Shown: positions 21,587-33,062, counted from the first letter of the stretch. The stretch: DNA of 60,000 nt from Symbiodinium natans (GCA_905221605.1 CAJNDS010002002.1:436001-496000), one strand, 5' to 3'. The notes: generated by a model from the letters alone, not told the origin. Made by a program: numbers and translations.

Positions 21587-21641
21587 GAATTGAGTTCAAA
21601 TCCCCGTCATCAATTTGATGACGGGGATTTGAACTCAATTC
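21587..21641. promoter_or_regulatory. Perfect inverted repeat (27-bp arms, 1-nt centre) between divergent genes
   Basis: The 55-base segment reads the same on both strands except for its central T. The left arm opens GAATTGAGTTCAAATCCCCG and the right arm is its exact complement. It lies 88 bases upstream of the minus-strand start (21499) and 17 bases before a plus-strand ATG (21658). It could extrude as a cruciform or fold as an RNA hairpin. GTTCAAATCC resembles a tRNA T-loop, but no tRNA body is present. Confidence 0.9.
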
Positions 21642-21657
21642 TACGAGAGCGAGCACA

Positions 21658-22437
21658 ATGGAGCATCGGACAATGCCACCGGTAGGCGAAACAAATTGCA
21701 CCGCGCGCGAGATCAAAGACCATAGCTCTCAGGAAGAGTTAGTGACAGTTAGGTGCTTGCCTAGTGCAACTCAGAGTTCGGTGCAACTTTCGGTGCAGTT
21801 GCCTGAGGCCTTTTCTGAGGACTCGGCTCGGCCGCGCCATCATCGTCTTTAGGCAGCGGCTGCCGGCTCTGGCCACGCAGTGCAGCTCCAAGGCTCCTGG
21901 TCGGCTCGCTCAGAACCTGCGCAGCAGGTAAACCTGCCTTCTCTCACTCTAAGAATGGTCTCTACACTTCCAGGCCCTCCCCTTCTCCTAACTTTGTGCT
22001 TCTTCCGGGGAGCTGCAAGTGAGGACTAATGGAAGATTGGTACTTGAGCAGTGGCCCCCTGTAAATTCAGGGGCTGTGCTTCAATTTCGACTCAGCTCGC
22101 ACCTTCACGCTGTCCTCGGCGACCTTTGCTGCCTGCCACGAGCTATGGGGCGGGACGCGCCTCTTCTGTCTTTCTGGGGCATGGCTCTCTCGCTCTCTCT
22201 CTCTCTCCCCGCAGGTTTTGCCACGGAGTCCTCTGCTGTGATGCCCTCGACAGTGCCACCAAGACCGATAGTTGCGTTGCCAGCTCCTGTGAGGACTGCA
22301 CCTGCTATCCTGTAGACACCAGCCTTGGAGTATGCACAGCATGGAAAGACATTCGCCACCACAGCCACCACAGCCACCACACAAACATGCTTGGGAGCGC
22401 AAAATTCACTTACGCTGAGGCATGTTTGGGTCTGTAA
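21658..22437 (+). CDS. Possible three-exon gene for a small Cys-rich protein
   Basis: Proposed exons: 21658-21681 (ATG, MEHRTMPP, then GTAGGC), 21857-21927 and 22215-22437 (TAA). The third acceptor is excellent: a long CTCTCT pyrimidine run then CCCCGCAG|G. The second exon lies between TTTAGGCAG and CAGCAG|GTAAAC. Phases agree (0, then 2). The product is about 105 residues, with a cluster of nine Cys in CHGVLCCDALDS, SCVASSCEDCTCYP and GVC, followed by a His-rich HHSHHSHH stretch, which could bind metal or form disulfides. No family was recognised. The last two exons are better supported than the first. It shares a 158-bp intergenic region containing a perfect hairpin with the divergent minus-strand gene. 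Confidence 0.45.
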
Positions 22438-23886
22438 TCAAGACAGAATTTGCTGGGGCTGCACGCATGTAACCCTCATTCATTCATCGGTGCTCAACGC
22501 ATCACTGCTGAAAGTCCGCGACTAATCAGTAGGTGCAGATAGCTCACAACACCCCGCCCCCCCCCCCCCTTCCCCTTGCGGAGCACTCTTCAAGCAGCCT
22601 ACGAGAGCAGCGGCTGGCGGCTAGAAGAATCGGAACTTCATCTACTGCAATATGAGTCTCCCCCGCCCAGGCCAAAAAAAAAGTGTTGTGACATTCTGAA
22701 TTTCTCTTCAATGCCCTTGCCTGGTCTGTGTGCTGACGCGGGCCCCACGACTGGCACCCTGAAGTCCTAAAAGTAGGCTTTTGCTCGAGGTCCCAAGCTG
22801 CCAAGCGCATCGCGCTCTTCCTATAACATGTCTTCAGGCAACCCGAAAGTGCAGTCTTCTTTTTCTTCTTTTCCCCCTTTCGAACAAGAGAGCCCTGGCT
22901 AAAGGGAGAAAAAGGCAAAGGGGCGGGGGGTGCACAAACTTGCCAAAGCCTGTGCCAGCAAACCACTCGACTAGAATGGTCTGATCTATTGTAGATGCCT
23001 ACAGCGTTGGCTTTCGGTTCTCGTTTGCCTCGTTGGGAGATCCTGCCCTGGACCGTCAGGACTCAAGTTTTTGGTTTCGGTCAGTTCAAGCAATTGAGAG
23101 CTTCAGGTTCTTTCTCCCATTTTGGGCTGGTTTCGCTGGTGTCAGTAAAGCGGGTGAGCGAAGAGGACCAGCACAAGCTCGGGATACTTTATAAGGTTTC
23201 GTGAAAAGTCTCTTGAAGGGCCACATCAGCCCCTGAAAGTCCCAAAGCAAAAGAATCTGCATAGCAAGAAGGCGTAGAGGAGTCCGAATACATTAGCTCA
23301 GCAGAGCCGTAGATAGGCGTAAGTACTCGCCAAAATGGCCAACACCCATCAAAAGACTTAAAGTTCTCACAACAGCCATGTTATTTGAAGGCAAAGGAAA
23401 GTTGAAATCTCTCTACAACTCTAGAAAACTTGGTCCACGATGGAGACATCACGGCGACACAGAGACCCCCAATTCACCAAGCAGCAAACACCCGTGATGG
23501 TGCTGCGAGGGGCCCATGTTTGATCACTTGCGTCTCCCCAAACCTGGCTTTGAAGGCATGCTCTGTGCGCGTATGTGCTTGTTCAACCTAGGATCCTTGT
23601 GCAGCGAAGGGGCGTCTGCACAGCCTGACCGAGGCCGCGTGTGAGACCACCAGTAAGGCGCAAGGTAGCTCCAAGCGTGGCTGCAGTGGTGTCGCCCACT
23701 CCTCGGACCTTCGAAGATCTGCCAGAGCATGTCAGAGTGTTCCCTTCCTCTCACTTTGAAAATTTAGCGGTGTCGCAGCGTGTGGCAGATTGTCACTCCG
23801 CAGATGCTGCTGAGTGGCCAAGCCAGCAGTCTCGTCCACGGTTCCTGTGATCGCATCTAATGTCGCCGCCATTGCTCGCCGGGCCT

Positions 23887-23920
<34 letters not shown>

Positions 23921-24485
23921 GGCACATTTTGCACTAGGCAGCTCTTCGAACACTCTCTTGAGAATTCACGCCTCTTGAGACATTTACCTGGTCTGCTATG
24001 GGTTTGCTGCTTCGCACAACTTCGCGCTGGCCTTCCGACCGTTGGCCGTGTAGTTGCCTCTGGCTGGCTCTGACCAATTGCCCAGAGTGACCTCATTGCC
24101 AAGAGCCTCGAACTGCTCAGCACGCCTTAGCACATCTTTTGGGAACTTCCCGCAGGAGCTGCGGAACACTGGAAAGCCGGGACAGGGTTGTAGGGGACGG
24201 GGGGAAGAGGGGACAGGGGGGAGAGGGGACAGGGGGAGCCTCAATTCAAAAGCTACCAAAAAAGGCCGCATTCGAATCAAAGTCCAAGTCTGTTCATGTG
24301 AAAGCAACATTATGTCTTTAACATGAAGATAACTTAAACGCCGCATTCTGAGGCACGTAGTGGGTATGCTTTCCGCTGCAGAGCGTAGGAGGAGCCAACC
24401 ATGCAGCAGACATTGGAGGCCTGAACGCTGCCAAGGCCGAGCCATTGCACTCCGGCTTCCAGGGCTTGTATGAGTTTATGTTGGC
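22438..24485. other. Unassigned region with simple sequence
   Basis: It holds a poly-C tract of about 15 at 22555-22570, a (CA)n run at 23888-23917, and GGGGACAGG-type purine repeats at 24180-24238. The minus frame 23996-24445 and plus frame 23641-23850 have no recognisable domain. An exon inside it cannot be excluded. Confidence 0.35.
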
Positions 24486-24492
24486 GTTGGTG

Positions 24493-24582
24493 GGGTGTAG
24501 GGTGTAGGGTGTAGGGTGTAGGGTGTAGGGTGTAGGGTGTAGGGTGTAGGGTGTAGGGTGTAGGGTGAAGGGTGTCGAGTGT
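24493..24582 (+). repeat. (GGGTGTA)n heptamer array
   Basis: About 12 head-to-tail copies of GGGTGTA, the first ten or so perfect, the last ones degraded (GGGTGAA, GAGTGTA). It differs from the plant/dinoflagellate telomere unit TTTAGGG by one base per heptamer (TGTAGGG), so it may be a variant interstitial telomeric repeat. Confidence 0.9.
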
Positions 24583-25635
24583 AGGGCCTTGGGTGACGCG
24601 ACTCTCGTCTCAGTCAGGGTGGGTCACCGTTACGCTTCTCTGCGGCGCAGCCTGGCAGCGTGATGTTTCTGCACAGGCGTCGATATGTTCAATGCGTGTC
24701 AGCATGTCAAGATTTTCAGAACGTCCGGGTCCGAAGAGTGGTGGTGGCAGGCTGTTCCCCCGGCAGGCTATCCTACATCTACGCTTGTTCTGTTGGCCTG
24801 CATTAGTCTCAATTGTCTAACAAGTAATCTTGAGCCACACAGATGTGGATGGCATCATGCTTTCCTGTCAAGGAAAGCAGATTCAACTTCTCACGGAGCG
24901 CGGCAGCGTGAGCGGCGCCTCCACACAGACGTTGCAAACAGCCGCAGCCGCAGCAAGGCGGTATAATGCAGCATACTCACAGTATACCATTTTTAAAACA
25001 TCTAATCTCTAAACGGTCTTGGAAACTCTATGCCGGCCGGTCCAGGAGGTCCCTGGGGGCCTCGATGGCCTCGGCTTTGGGCTCCGCCATCCCGCGCCGG
25101 GCGCCGCTTGGCTCAGCTCGCCGGTGCCTCCAATGTCCTCAAATTCCTCTTCGTTACAGGGACGGCAAAGGGGCTAAACTTGGGCGACGCTTGCTGCTAC
25201 TGTCCGACTGCATAGGTTGTCGTCGGGCCATGGCTTTGAAGCGCTAAGCGCTTGAATCTGAAACTCCAATCTGGTTACCTTCCACGGGGCTGCCCTGTGA
25301 GCCTGAAGCTCTACAAAAAATCTGGTGGCCCTAGCATCATTTGCAGGCCACTACAGGACAGAAACGTCTGCAGCTCCATGCCGGTAACGGGGCTTCAAAC
25401 AGAAAACGCAACAGAACTTAGCGGTGGTCGGACGGAGCGGTAGCGGAAGCAGCAACTGGACTGTCGCATGCAATAGGCTGAGCTGTTTCTGTAACGGAGC
25501 TGCAACGGAAGCTGTATCGGAAGCTGTAGTGGAGGGCCCCGGTGGGTAGCGCAAGTCACATACTGTGCAGCCGGAAAGTCGGTGCAATGTCTTGTGGCTA
25601 CACCGTTCTCCGCAGACGCCGCGCGTTCAGCAAGT
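24583..25635. other. Unassigned region
   Basis: GC-rich short frames on both strands. A few GGAAGC(A/T)GTA-type words recur at 25440-25530. No recognisable gene. Confidence 0.3.
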
Positions 25636-25637
25636 AC

Positions 25638-25870
25638 AATATATATATATATATACACACAAACAAACTCCTGGGACGCTTGGGCAGAGTAAGCGACGAA
25701 AAAAAGACTAAACTCGTGCAAATCAGTCACGAAAAAGCAGCTAAAATCGCGCAAATCTACACCAACCCCTCGGGACATTTGGGCAGAGACGAAGAAAAAG
25801 CGCCTACAGCAAATGCACACTAATCCCTCGGGACGCTTGGGCATAGGCGACGAAAAAGCGCCGAAAATCG
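25638..25870 (+). repeat. (TA)n followed by an imperfect repeat with CCTCGGGACGCTTGGGC
   Basis: A (TA)8 run at 25638-25656 precedes three imperfect copies (starting near 25668, 25768 and 25826) of a unit containing the TCGGGAC..TTGGGCA..GACGAAAAAG word and then ATCGTGCAA. Spacing is 60-100 bases. Frames through it are by-products. Confidence 0.65.
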
Positions 25871-27540
25871 TGCAATTCATGTGGTTCGCCAGCTAGACGC
25901 TGTGGTTTAGGGAGGCCAAGTCAGGCAACAATCACATGGAGATCGCCGGAATCACCAACCAGACGCCTGGCATCAGACCAGACAGGGCAGTGGCCTTGAG
26001 CATCATAACAACATACCAGGAACTGGTAAATGATTGGGATACTTTGGCAGTTTCCTTAGGCTGCTAAGAGTCCGGGGCACCTGTTTCTGGGTTCAAAGAG
26101 GGCGCTGACTCTCATGCAAAGTACAAAGCAGCATCCTACATATGAAGGCGCCACATAACTGTCAGGCCACCATACCTACGGCGCAATCTTTGTGAAGAGG
26201 GCCACATTCCTTTCAGCACAATCGGTGGTTTTCTTGAATCGAGAACTTCACCCCGAGCCCTACAGTCAGACCCCTGAAGTCATAGATTTCAGTGTGGGGA
26301 ACCTTCCCCCCAAGGAACTGCGCGTTATGACTTCTTTCCTGGAAGCTTGTCTTGGAGTCTTGGGCTTAGAGTTTGGTGTGTGTTGGGTGCTTAGGGTTCA
26401 GGGTGTATAATGGCTCAGGAAACTTGAACTTGAATACCTTTCCTCGCATGAACTCGGTCATGGTGTGGTCTGCTTGTGAGGTCTCGACGTGAAAAGTGCC
26501 CCCAAAGCCTATCGCGGTGGAAAATATGCAGTTTGGAGTTGAAGGCTTGGGGCTTAAATTTCAGCAGCTTTGTGTGGTCAGTCGCGTGGATCTAAGTCAT
26601 CTTGACGTCCGGTCTCAGCAAAACCCACAAATCTGTTTCCACATGTAGCAACATGTAGCAAGTGTGAGAACACGAACTACATATGAGCCCCTGACTAGTT
26701 CATGAACATCAGCGAAAGACCCCTGCACAACCTTAGCTTAATCAAGGGCTCATATCCTGATGGCCTCATCTAAATTCAAACGGGGGAGTTCCCCAGAATG
26801 ACCTTACGGGATCTGGCAAACCCAAATTAGGGTCTAAGTACATTACGTGGCATGGATCCTGCAAGGTGCCACCATCTAAGCAAAGCGACTAATTGAGAGT
26901 TCGCAGACAGCAGGGCTGGGCAAGTACAGGTTTCCAGCAATGAGTCCGAGGGCCGAGGGGTCACGAAAAAGGCCGTGACTGATTGGGTCTTTGGAGTTGG
27001 AGGCTGAGGAACGGGCGGTTGACAGGAAAGCTTAATTGAGCCAATCGAGCTTAAACAAAGTCTCGAATTCAGTTGGCACCACCCGCGCATCATGAGCATC
27101 AGCGGCTCCGGCCTCGAAGCACTGGTGGCTTGTGGGAACATATGGCGGCCTCAAATCGGAAATGCCCATAACAGCACGCAAACCATGGTATTTGCAGCGG
27201 CTTCTGCGTTTTCGAAGCTCCCAGCCGCATCCGAAACCCGAGGCCCGACCCGCTAATTATGCTCATGACGCTGATTATGCTCATGACGCGCGCTCTTGCT
27301 GGGGTCGGGGTGGCCGGCACCAAAAAATCAACAATGCATTGTCGGCAAAAGTCGATGCTCAGCCAACCTGGGTGGGGTCTAGCGCGTTTTTCTCGATACA
27401 ACATGTGGTTAAAAAAGGGTGCCCTTCGGAAGCGTTTGGAGCCGGCGGTTGGCTTCCCAACCGCGGCGGCATATGCCCCCGACTCCCGGGCCCCTCCCCG
27501 ATATACGCCGACGCGCTGATACGCCGAGGATATGCCGATG
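25871..27540. other. Unassigned region
   Basis: No convincing exon. Frames 27099-27701 (minus) and 27132-27662 (plus) are long and overlapping, but their composition has no recognisable domain and they run into the duplicated telomere-like block to the right. Confidence 0.3.
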
Positions 27541-27544
27541 TCCC

Positions 27545-28085
27545 CCTTATACGTATACCCTCTCGCCCTTCCCGTTCCTCTTCTCCCCCCGGAAAAAAAA
27601 CATATGGGCCGACAGCAAAAGAGCCTGTCTTTTTCTGGGCCTGCTTTGGGTCTAGGGTTTAGGGAAGGCGAAACCCTGAACACAGTAAACTTAAAGCCCA
27701 AACCCCAAACCCTGAACTCTCAACCTGTACTTGGGAGGTTCTGTAAAGCACGTACCCCGAAAGGGCCCATAGTGTAGCCCGCGAAAACTTAAAACCCTAC
27801 ACTAAAGTAGCCCTCAACTTGAACGCCTCTACAGTCAAAGTCCTAAACTTGGAAGCCCAAAATCAAAACCCAAAACCGAAGGGTTTGGGATTTTGGTGGG
27901 TGAACCTGCTGTGTCTTAGCCTTAGCTGCCGTTGCGGCCATTCTCCGCGCTGGCCCGCCCCTTTCCGAATTTCCCCTCCGACTACAGAAAAACCATATTG
28001 TGCCGACAACAAAGGAGGCCATGAGAGGCCTTTTTTTCCTGGGCCTGCTTTCGGCTTTGGGTTTAGCCCTCTTTTCCTTCCCCCA
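27545..28085. repeat. Degenerate direct duplication with CCCTAAA/TTTAGGG words
   Basis: Two parts about 400 bases apart share the same order of words: a pyrimidine run ending CCCCTCC or CCCCCC, AAAACATATG.GCCGACA(G/A)CAAA, then CTGGGCCTGCTTT..GGGT followed by TTTAGGG. The stretch between carries CCCTAAA-type words on the plus strand. Confidence 0.6.
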
Positions 28086-29003
28086 CCCCGTGCCCTTGGT
28101 CAGCACAAGCTACAGGCCTGACATTCCAGAAGCAACCTGCCTTCACTAAGACGAAGGGTTGTACCCATACATTTCAGACTACACAAAACATCTGTCGAAG
28201 TCTGCAACGGTTGTTCAGTATGAGTCCGAGTATGGGCGGACACATAGAACCCACGACATGGACCAAAGCGTCCTGGGCCTGTCAATCCGACAACTGCCAT
28301 GCTACCCTGCAGCTCAACTGCTCCGGGCATATTGTTGGACATAGCGGTGTTTTGGGCGCCATCTAAATAATCTAAATCCGTATTCTACCGGTCATATTGA
28401 AACAATATCAATAAAATCATATCATAAACTTATCCTGCGCCCTGCTGTCTGTAACACATCTGCATGTTACGATAAACAGCAACAACAAAAGCAAATAGTA
28501 ATGACAGTAACAACAGCCAAATGACGACAGCGCCAGCTACAGCAACGCAACTAACTACAAGAACGACGACGACAACACTAATTGTAATGAAAAGCGTCGG
28601 CCAAACAAAAAAACAAACTCCGGTAGGAAACCGCATTTAGCCTCTCGTAGTGGAAACTGAGGCTTGATACCCCATTCAAAACTATGTCCTTTGCCAGTTT
28701 GCATGGAACCATCGAATCAGCGCTGAGTTGCTAGCATCCGGGCGCCAAGCTTGCCCTGAAGATTTCCCCTCGCGTGCCAAGCCGATCGAGCTGAGCGGAG
28801 ACTCCTCACAGGCCTATCTCTCACGCCAGCGCCGATGCTCACTGGCAAAACTACAGAAGAGACTCGCCTCATCCCTTACGGACCACACCAGACCTGGCAC
28901 GTTTCCTGATTCGTGTTGACAGGGGGCGGCTCATGAAGGCTCATGAAGGCTAAAACATGTGCACCCGGATGCCACTTTCTCCATCTCGCAAAAGTCGACT
29001 TAC
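28086..29003. other. Intergenic; A-rich low-complexity at 28380-28620
   Basis: Around 28460-28600 the plus strand is built of AACAACAA, GACAGTAACAACAG and ACGACGACGACAAC words. The very hydrophobic minus frame 28430-28636 is the complement of these and is not a gene. Further exons of the minus-strand gene at 29.0-29.7 kb should lie here, but none could be phased. Confidence 0.4.
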
Positions 29004-29716
29004 AAGTTATTGTCCCATATCGCTGTTCGGCAACCGAACTGCTGGAAGCCCATGTACACTTGGTGAATCATGCGCCGCGAGAACTCGTATGGAGACAGTC
29101 CTGCCCAGAGAATGGCATCTTTCTGCTGCCGGTTGAGGGCGACACGCTGCCTGATTTTCCCCAGGTGCGGTGGCAGCTTGCCGGCTGCTTCCACCACGTG
29201 GGGATCCGCGGTGAACACCTCGGCAGCAGAAATTTCGGCCTGCGCCTCAGTGCGCTTCGGATGACCCTCGAAGATTCCATTGTAGAAGACGGGGCAAAGC
29301 AGCTCAGCAACGAAGAACCGTGGCCTGCTCGGATGTGCCACAGTTTTATCGTGGAAGTGGTACTTGAGCTCTTTGCGATCAGTAATTGCGGTGTATCGCT
29401 CGAAGAACTCCAGCACTGCCTGCTTGGGGTGAAGCCTCCTCATGTCAAGCCCAATCCACTTTGCCAGATCGGTGGCAACTTCTGGCAAGAGGCCACTAGA
29501 CAGTAGCCTTTCAAGCGCGTCCACATCTGGAAACTTGTGGATGTAAAGCCTTGAGATGTTCAGACTGCCGTCTGCATTGTAAACTTGCTGAAGTGCTTGC
29601 TCAACGTCATCCACTCCATCACGGGAATCTTCGTCTTTGCAGAGCGAAGTCTGCCAAGAGCTCTGAGATAGATCTGACAGGGTTGTGACGATCCAGCGAC
29701 TGTACTCTGTGAACAA
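29004..29716 (-). CDS. Exon of a protein with a dsRNA-binding-like domain
   Basis: A minus frame of 237 codons ends on a consensus donor (AACTT|GTAAGT at 29004/29003), so the gene continues downstream. Residues about 97-170 fit a dsRBM: an opening helix HPKQAVLEFFERY, polar strands (LKYHFHDKTV, RPRFFVAELL), and a second helix HPKRTEAQAEISAAEVF, which carries the basic-x-x-A-E-x-x-A-A pattern. The following segment (KLPPHLGKIRQRVALNRQQK, then SRRMIHQVYMGFQQFGC) is well formed and unknown to me. The start at 29716 is a TTG just after a stop; a splice acceptor upstream or inside (CTGCAAAG or GTTCACAG) is more likely to be the true left edge. The domain call is a pattern judgement. Confidence 0.6.
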
Positions 29717-31035
29717 TCATAGCCGTCTTCTTTCTGAACCTCAATTTTCCCTTGGCCTTTGCTTTCCTCGCAAAGAAGCAAACGGCGCCGCTTCTGAACC
29801 TCCGTTGACGCGGAGGAGTCTCATTAAAAGCTTGCAATAAAACGAGTTGCTTGTTACATCTTCGGTTTGTTCTTGGTAAAAAGCCAGGGCTTGATGTGGA
29901 TGTGGCGTAGTAGTGCGTAGTAGTGCAGGAAGCCACCAAGTGTGTGAGACTTTGGGTTCGCTACCCAGACAGCTGCGGCAAGATGTTTCATGCTTGTACA
30001 ATCGAAGGAGAATACGGCTGCCAACACGCTGGTAAAGACTTTATCAAGACAGTACGGGATGCTGATAGTATGAGCGGCAACAATGGTACTACCGGTGATT
30101 TGCGTATGCCCTGCGAAACCTAAGGCAGGTAGCCATAAGCCCCAGTGCACGGCCTTGTGCCCTGCATTCACCAGAAACATAGCCCGACGTAGTAGTGGCC
30201 GAGATATGGTAGATGATGTAGAAATTTAATCCCCCCCCCTCTCCCCTCAAAGAGCGTCAACCGAAACCCTTGTTCGCCTGGGTTGTTGTGATACGGTCGA
30301 CTCCATATGCCCTCAACCCTCGTCTTCCCCATAGGCTCCTGGACAGGCCCCGGAAAGGCCCCGGAAACCCATCGGTTGCATCCGGCGGTCCTGTAGATTC
30401 AGGGGTTGAGGGATAAGGGTTTAGGTCCCAGAGGATGCTGTAGATGACAAGGCACATGGCAAGTTCGTCATGCATAGAAACTATGAGGGGTGGAACATTT
30501 GGATGGTTCTTTGTTGATAACTCCCGCTCGCGTTGCGTCACATGGAGCGTCAAATCGTGTGGACCGACAGACCCACCAGCTGTAGGATGACAGGCGCAAT
30601 GACGATTTGAAAACCCAGCGTCTGCTAGGTAAATCTAGCTCAGCACGTCGATGTGAAACAGGATTGGGGTAAATGCAAGCAGCACATAGATGTCGAAAAG
30701 GGATTGGTAATCGCTTGTGCTTTGAGGCTTTCTCTCAATCAGTCGCAACACAACGAACAGGATCGGGGTAGATGCTTGTGCTTTGAGGCGCACTGTTGGG
30801 CAGGAAAGTCCATCTTGGACGTATTGCCTCGCAGGTGAGCGGATGTTCAGAGAAGTTGCCCCAATCATTACTGTGCAGCACTCTCCTTACGAGAGAAAGC
30901 TCCCGTCCAGGGGCTTGGCTTCAGGGGCCGTAGCGGAGTTCATAACAAGACGGGACCCGAACATGGACCCTAAATAGAGGAATTCCTTCCTGCGACGTGA
31001 AGACACCGAAGCAGCATCAAGCAAACCCAAGTATG
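29717..31035. other. Unassigned region
   Basis: Upstream exon(s) of the dsRNA-binding-like gene may lie at 29720-29940 on the minus strand, where two frames are open, but no join was unique. A word CTTGTGCTTTGAGGC repeats at 30715 and 30775. Otherwise nothing was recognised. Confidence 0.3.
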
Positions 31036-31930
31036 ACGCATTACCTACGACCTACTACCTACTACCTACTACTACTACCCACTAACTACTACCTGCTTCC
31101 TGCTACCGGCCACCACTCAGCACATCCACCTGAACACAGGCTGGCATGGCGTCGACGGTTGCCAGCGAACTGTCAAAACAATTGATTTGAGATCGGCACG
31201 GAGGTGGCAGAAGAGGCGGCATGGCGACCTGGCTCAGAAGTCGTGGTGGACGGGACCTCGCTGCCTGGATGGAACCTTTTTTTGGTTGCTTCATTTTGGT
31301 GTGGCATGGATGCTCTGGTAATCGGATGGACGTAAATGCATCGCCAGCCATGGATGCGCCAACCGCAGCTCGGATGCTCGTAAATGGATATTGTGGTACT
31401 GGGCGTCAATGCATGGATGCTCTGGTAAGCCGATGCTCTGGTAATGGACGTCAGTACATGGCCAGTGGGTGCTTTAGTAAACAGATGCTAACAACATGGA
31501 CATGAGGCATGGATGCTCTAGTAAATGGATGCTTTCGTAACGGACAGTATAAGATTTGCCCAGGCATGGATGCTGTATGATGCCGTGGTAGGCGGATATT
31601 CTGGTAATGGACGCTGATACAGTCAGTGAATACCATTTCCATTTTCTACCATGCACACCCCCCTAGGCCACCTGAAGACCCAAAACCATAACAACCTATA
31701 CCTCAACCTTCAATCCACCCAAGACCCATAGGTAGAACCCTAGGAAAGACCCACCTGAAGACCCAAAACCATAACAACCTCTACCTCAACCCTAACCTCA
31801 CCAAAAATCCCAACCCAAATACCCATACCATGGAACCACCAGAAGAAACCATACACCACCACATAGAAAACCCCTAAGCGCCCCCATAGAAAAACCCATA
31901 TTCCCCACCCGAAAACCCTAACCCTTGAAA
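31036..31930. repeat. Cluster of short simple repeats
   Basis: Three neighbouring types. At 31045-31100: (CTACTACCTA)-type triplet/heptamer DNA. At 31300-31620: imperfect copies of ATGGATGCTCTGGTAA(A)CGGA on a 25-60 base spacing. At 31680-31925: ACCCAAAACCATAACAACC (twice, 71 bases apart) with CCCTAACC-like words. None supports a gene. Confidence 0.65.
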
Positions 31931-32039
31931 ATGGAAATGGTATTCTCTAATAATTTTACAATAGTAGGAATAAGGTTTAGGAATAAGGTGGTCGCCATAC
32001 TCGGGCCTGCGCAATACCCCTTTCAGACCCTTTCCGGTC

Positions 32040-32275
32040 AGCGAAAAAAACCGGGAAACTAAAACGGTTGATTCGGAAACTGGAAAACGACTGATTCAGA
32101 AACCGGCCGTGATTCGGAAACCAAGCATGAATCGGAAACTAAACGGCTGATGCGCAAACTAAACGGATGATTCGGAAACTAAAACGGCTGATTCGAAAAC
32201 CGGCAAACGACTGAATCGGAAACTAAAACGGCTGATTCGGAAACTGGAAAACGACTGTGCTCCACGACTGCGCGG
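32040..32275 (+). repeat. Tandem GATTCGGAAACT repeat
   Basis: About nine imperfect copies of GATTCGGAAACT(AAAACGGCT) on a spacing of about 22-26 bases. The same core with one base changed (GATTCAGAAACT) recurs at 48540-48680. Confidence 0.75.
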
Positions 32276-32374
32276 ACCAGTTTCTGATTCGGCGACTGAT
32301 CTTCACATGCTCCCCACGCGCCTCCGCAGCCAAAACAAGCAAAAAAACAAGCACAAATATTTGACTTCGAACAT

Positions 32375-32545
32375 CCCGGTTGGGCACTCCAGGGACACTC
32401 TGGGGCTGGGCACTCCGAGCACACTCTGAGATTGGGCACTCCAGGAAGACAAATTGGGCACTCTGCCAGTCGGCAGGGAGACGCTGGGCTTGGGCATTCC
32501 AGAAACACTCCGGGGCTGGTAGGGAGAATGGGGTTGGGCGGCACT
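32375..32545. repeat. Imperfect tandem GGGCACTCC repeat
   Basis: Six or seven imperfect copies of TTGGGCACTCCAG.GACACTCTGGGGC with 25-40 base spacing. The Cys/Pro-rich minus frames here (32179-32754, 32223-32717) come from this repeat. Confidence 0.65.
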
Positions 32546-32746
32546 CCAGGGATGAGCGATGAGTAGACCGCCTTAGACCGGGCGAAGAGAAGAGTTCCGG
32601 GCGAGGAGAAGAGTTGAGTTGAACATCTAACAACACCACACCGAGGGTGGGGAACAACAGCAACAAAGTACCCGCAGCAAAACACAAACGCGCCCCCGTG
32701 CCCGCAGTAACAAACAAAAAACACCAGCAGCAACAACAACGTTCTT

Positions 32747-33062
32747 ACCTTCACGGGCGCGGACCCTCAGTTGCTCGCGGAAGAACTCTTTCGCTGTCTG
32801 CTCATCGTGCAACGACCTCAAGCAACAAGTGATATTATTTGCGAACCACGATCAATCCCCAACTCAATTGAGCTCTGCGCAGCTGGAGCATCTGCACACC
32901 AATCCGCACGCAGGTCTCCATGTGATCCTGATGCGGCAGCAACTTGGGGCAGCTTTACAACATGACGCACATGAGGAATGGCCTGCGCCACTGGTGTCTC
33001 ATCGTCCTTGAGCTCCTTCCGCGTGACAATGCCGAGCTCCGTCAACCTGATGACGCGGGAGC
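32747..33062 (-). CDS. Possible uL30-like (mitochondrial ribosomal protein) exons
   Basis: On the minus strand about 33062-32950 reads SRVIRLTELGIVTRKELKDD followed by ETPVAQAIPHVRHVVKL. This fits the end of bacterial/mitochondrial L30: a (L)G(L/I) turn, then D(x)TP, and V..HLVKV at the C-terminus. A second piece, 32818-32747, reads SLHDEQTAKEFFREQLRVRARE between TTGAG|G and a consensus G|GTAAGA donor. The two cannot be joined uniquely (phase 2 to 1 needed). Upstream in the same frame a TAA separates a further plausible stretch (SFMQLYRMW), so this may be a pseudogene or the exon may begin at the CATCAG|GTTGAC acceptor. Confidence 0.35.

Noticed and set aside
21587-21641. tRNA 3' half suggested by GTTCAAATCCCC
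   Set aside because: No acceptor, D or anticodon arms can be formed; it is a perfect palindrome instead.
28430-28636. Very hydrophobic 68-codon minus frame
   Set aside because: Complement of an A-rich AACAAC/GACGAC low-complexity stretch.
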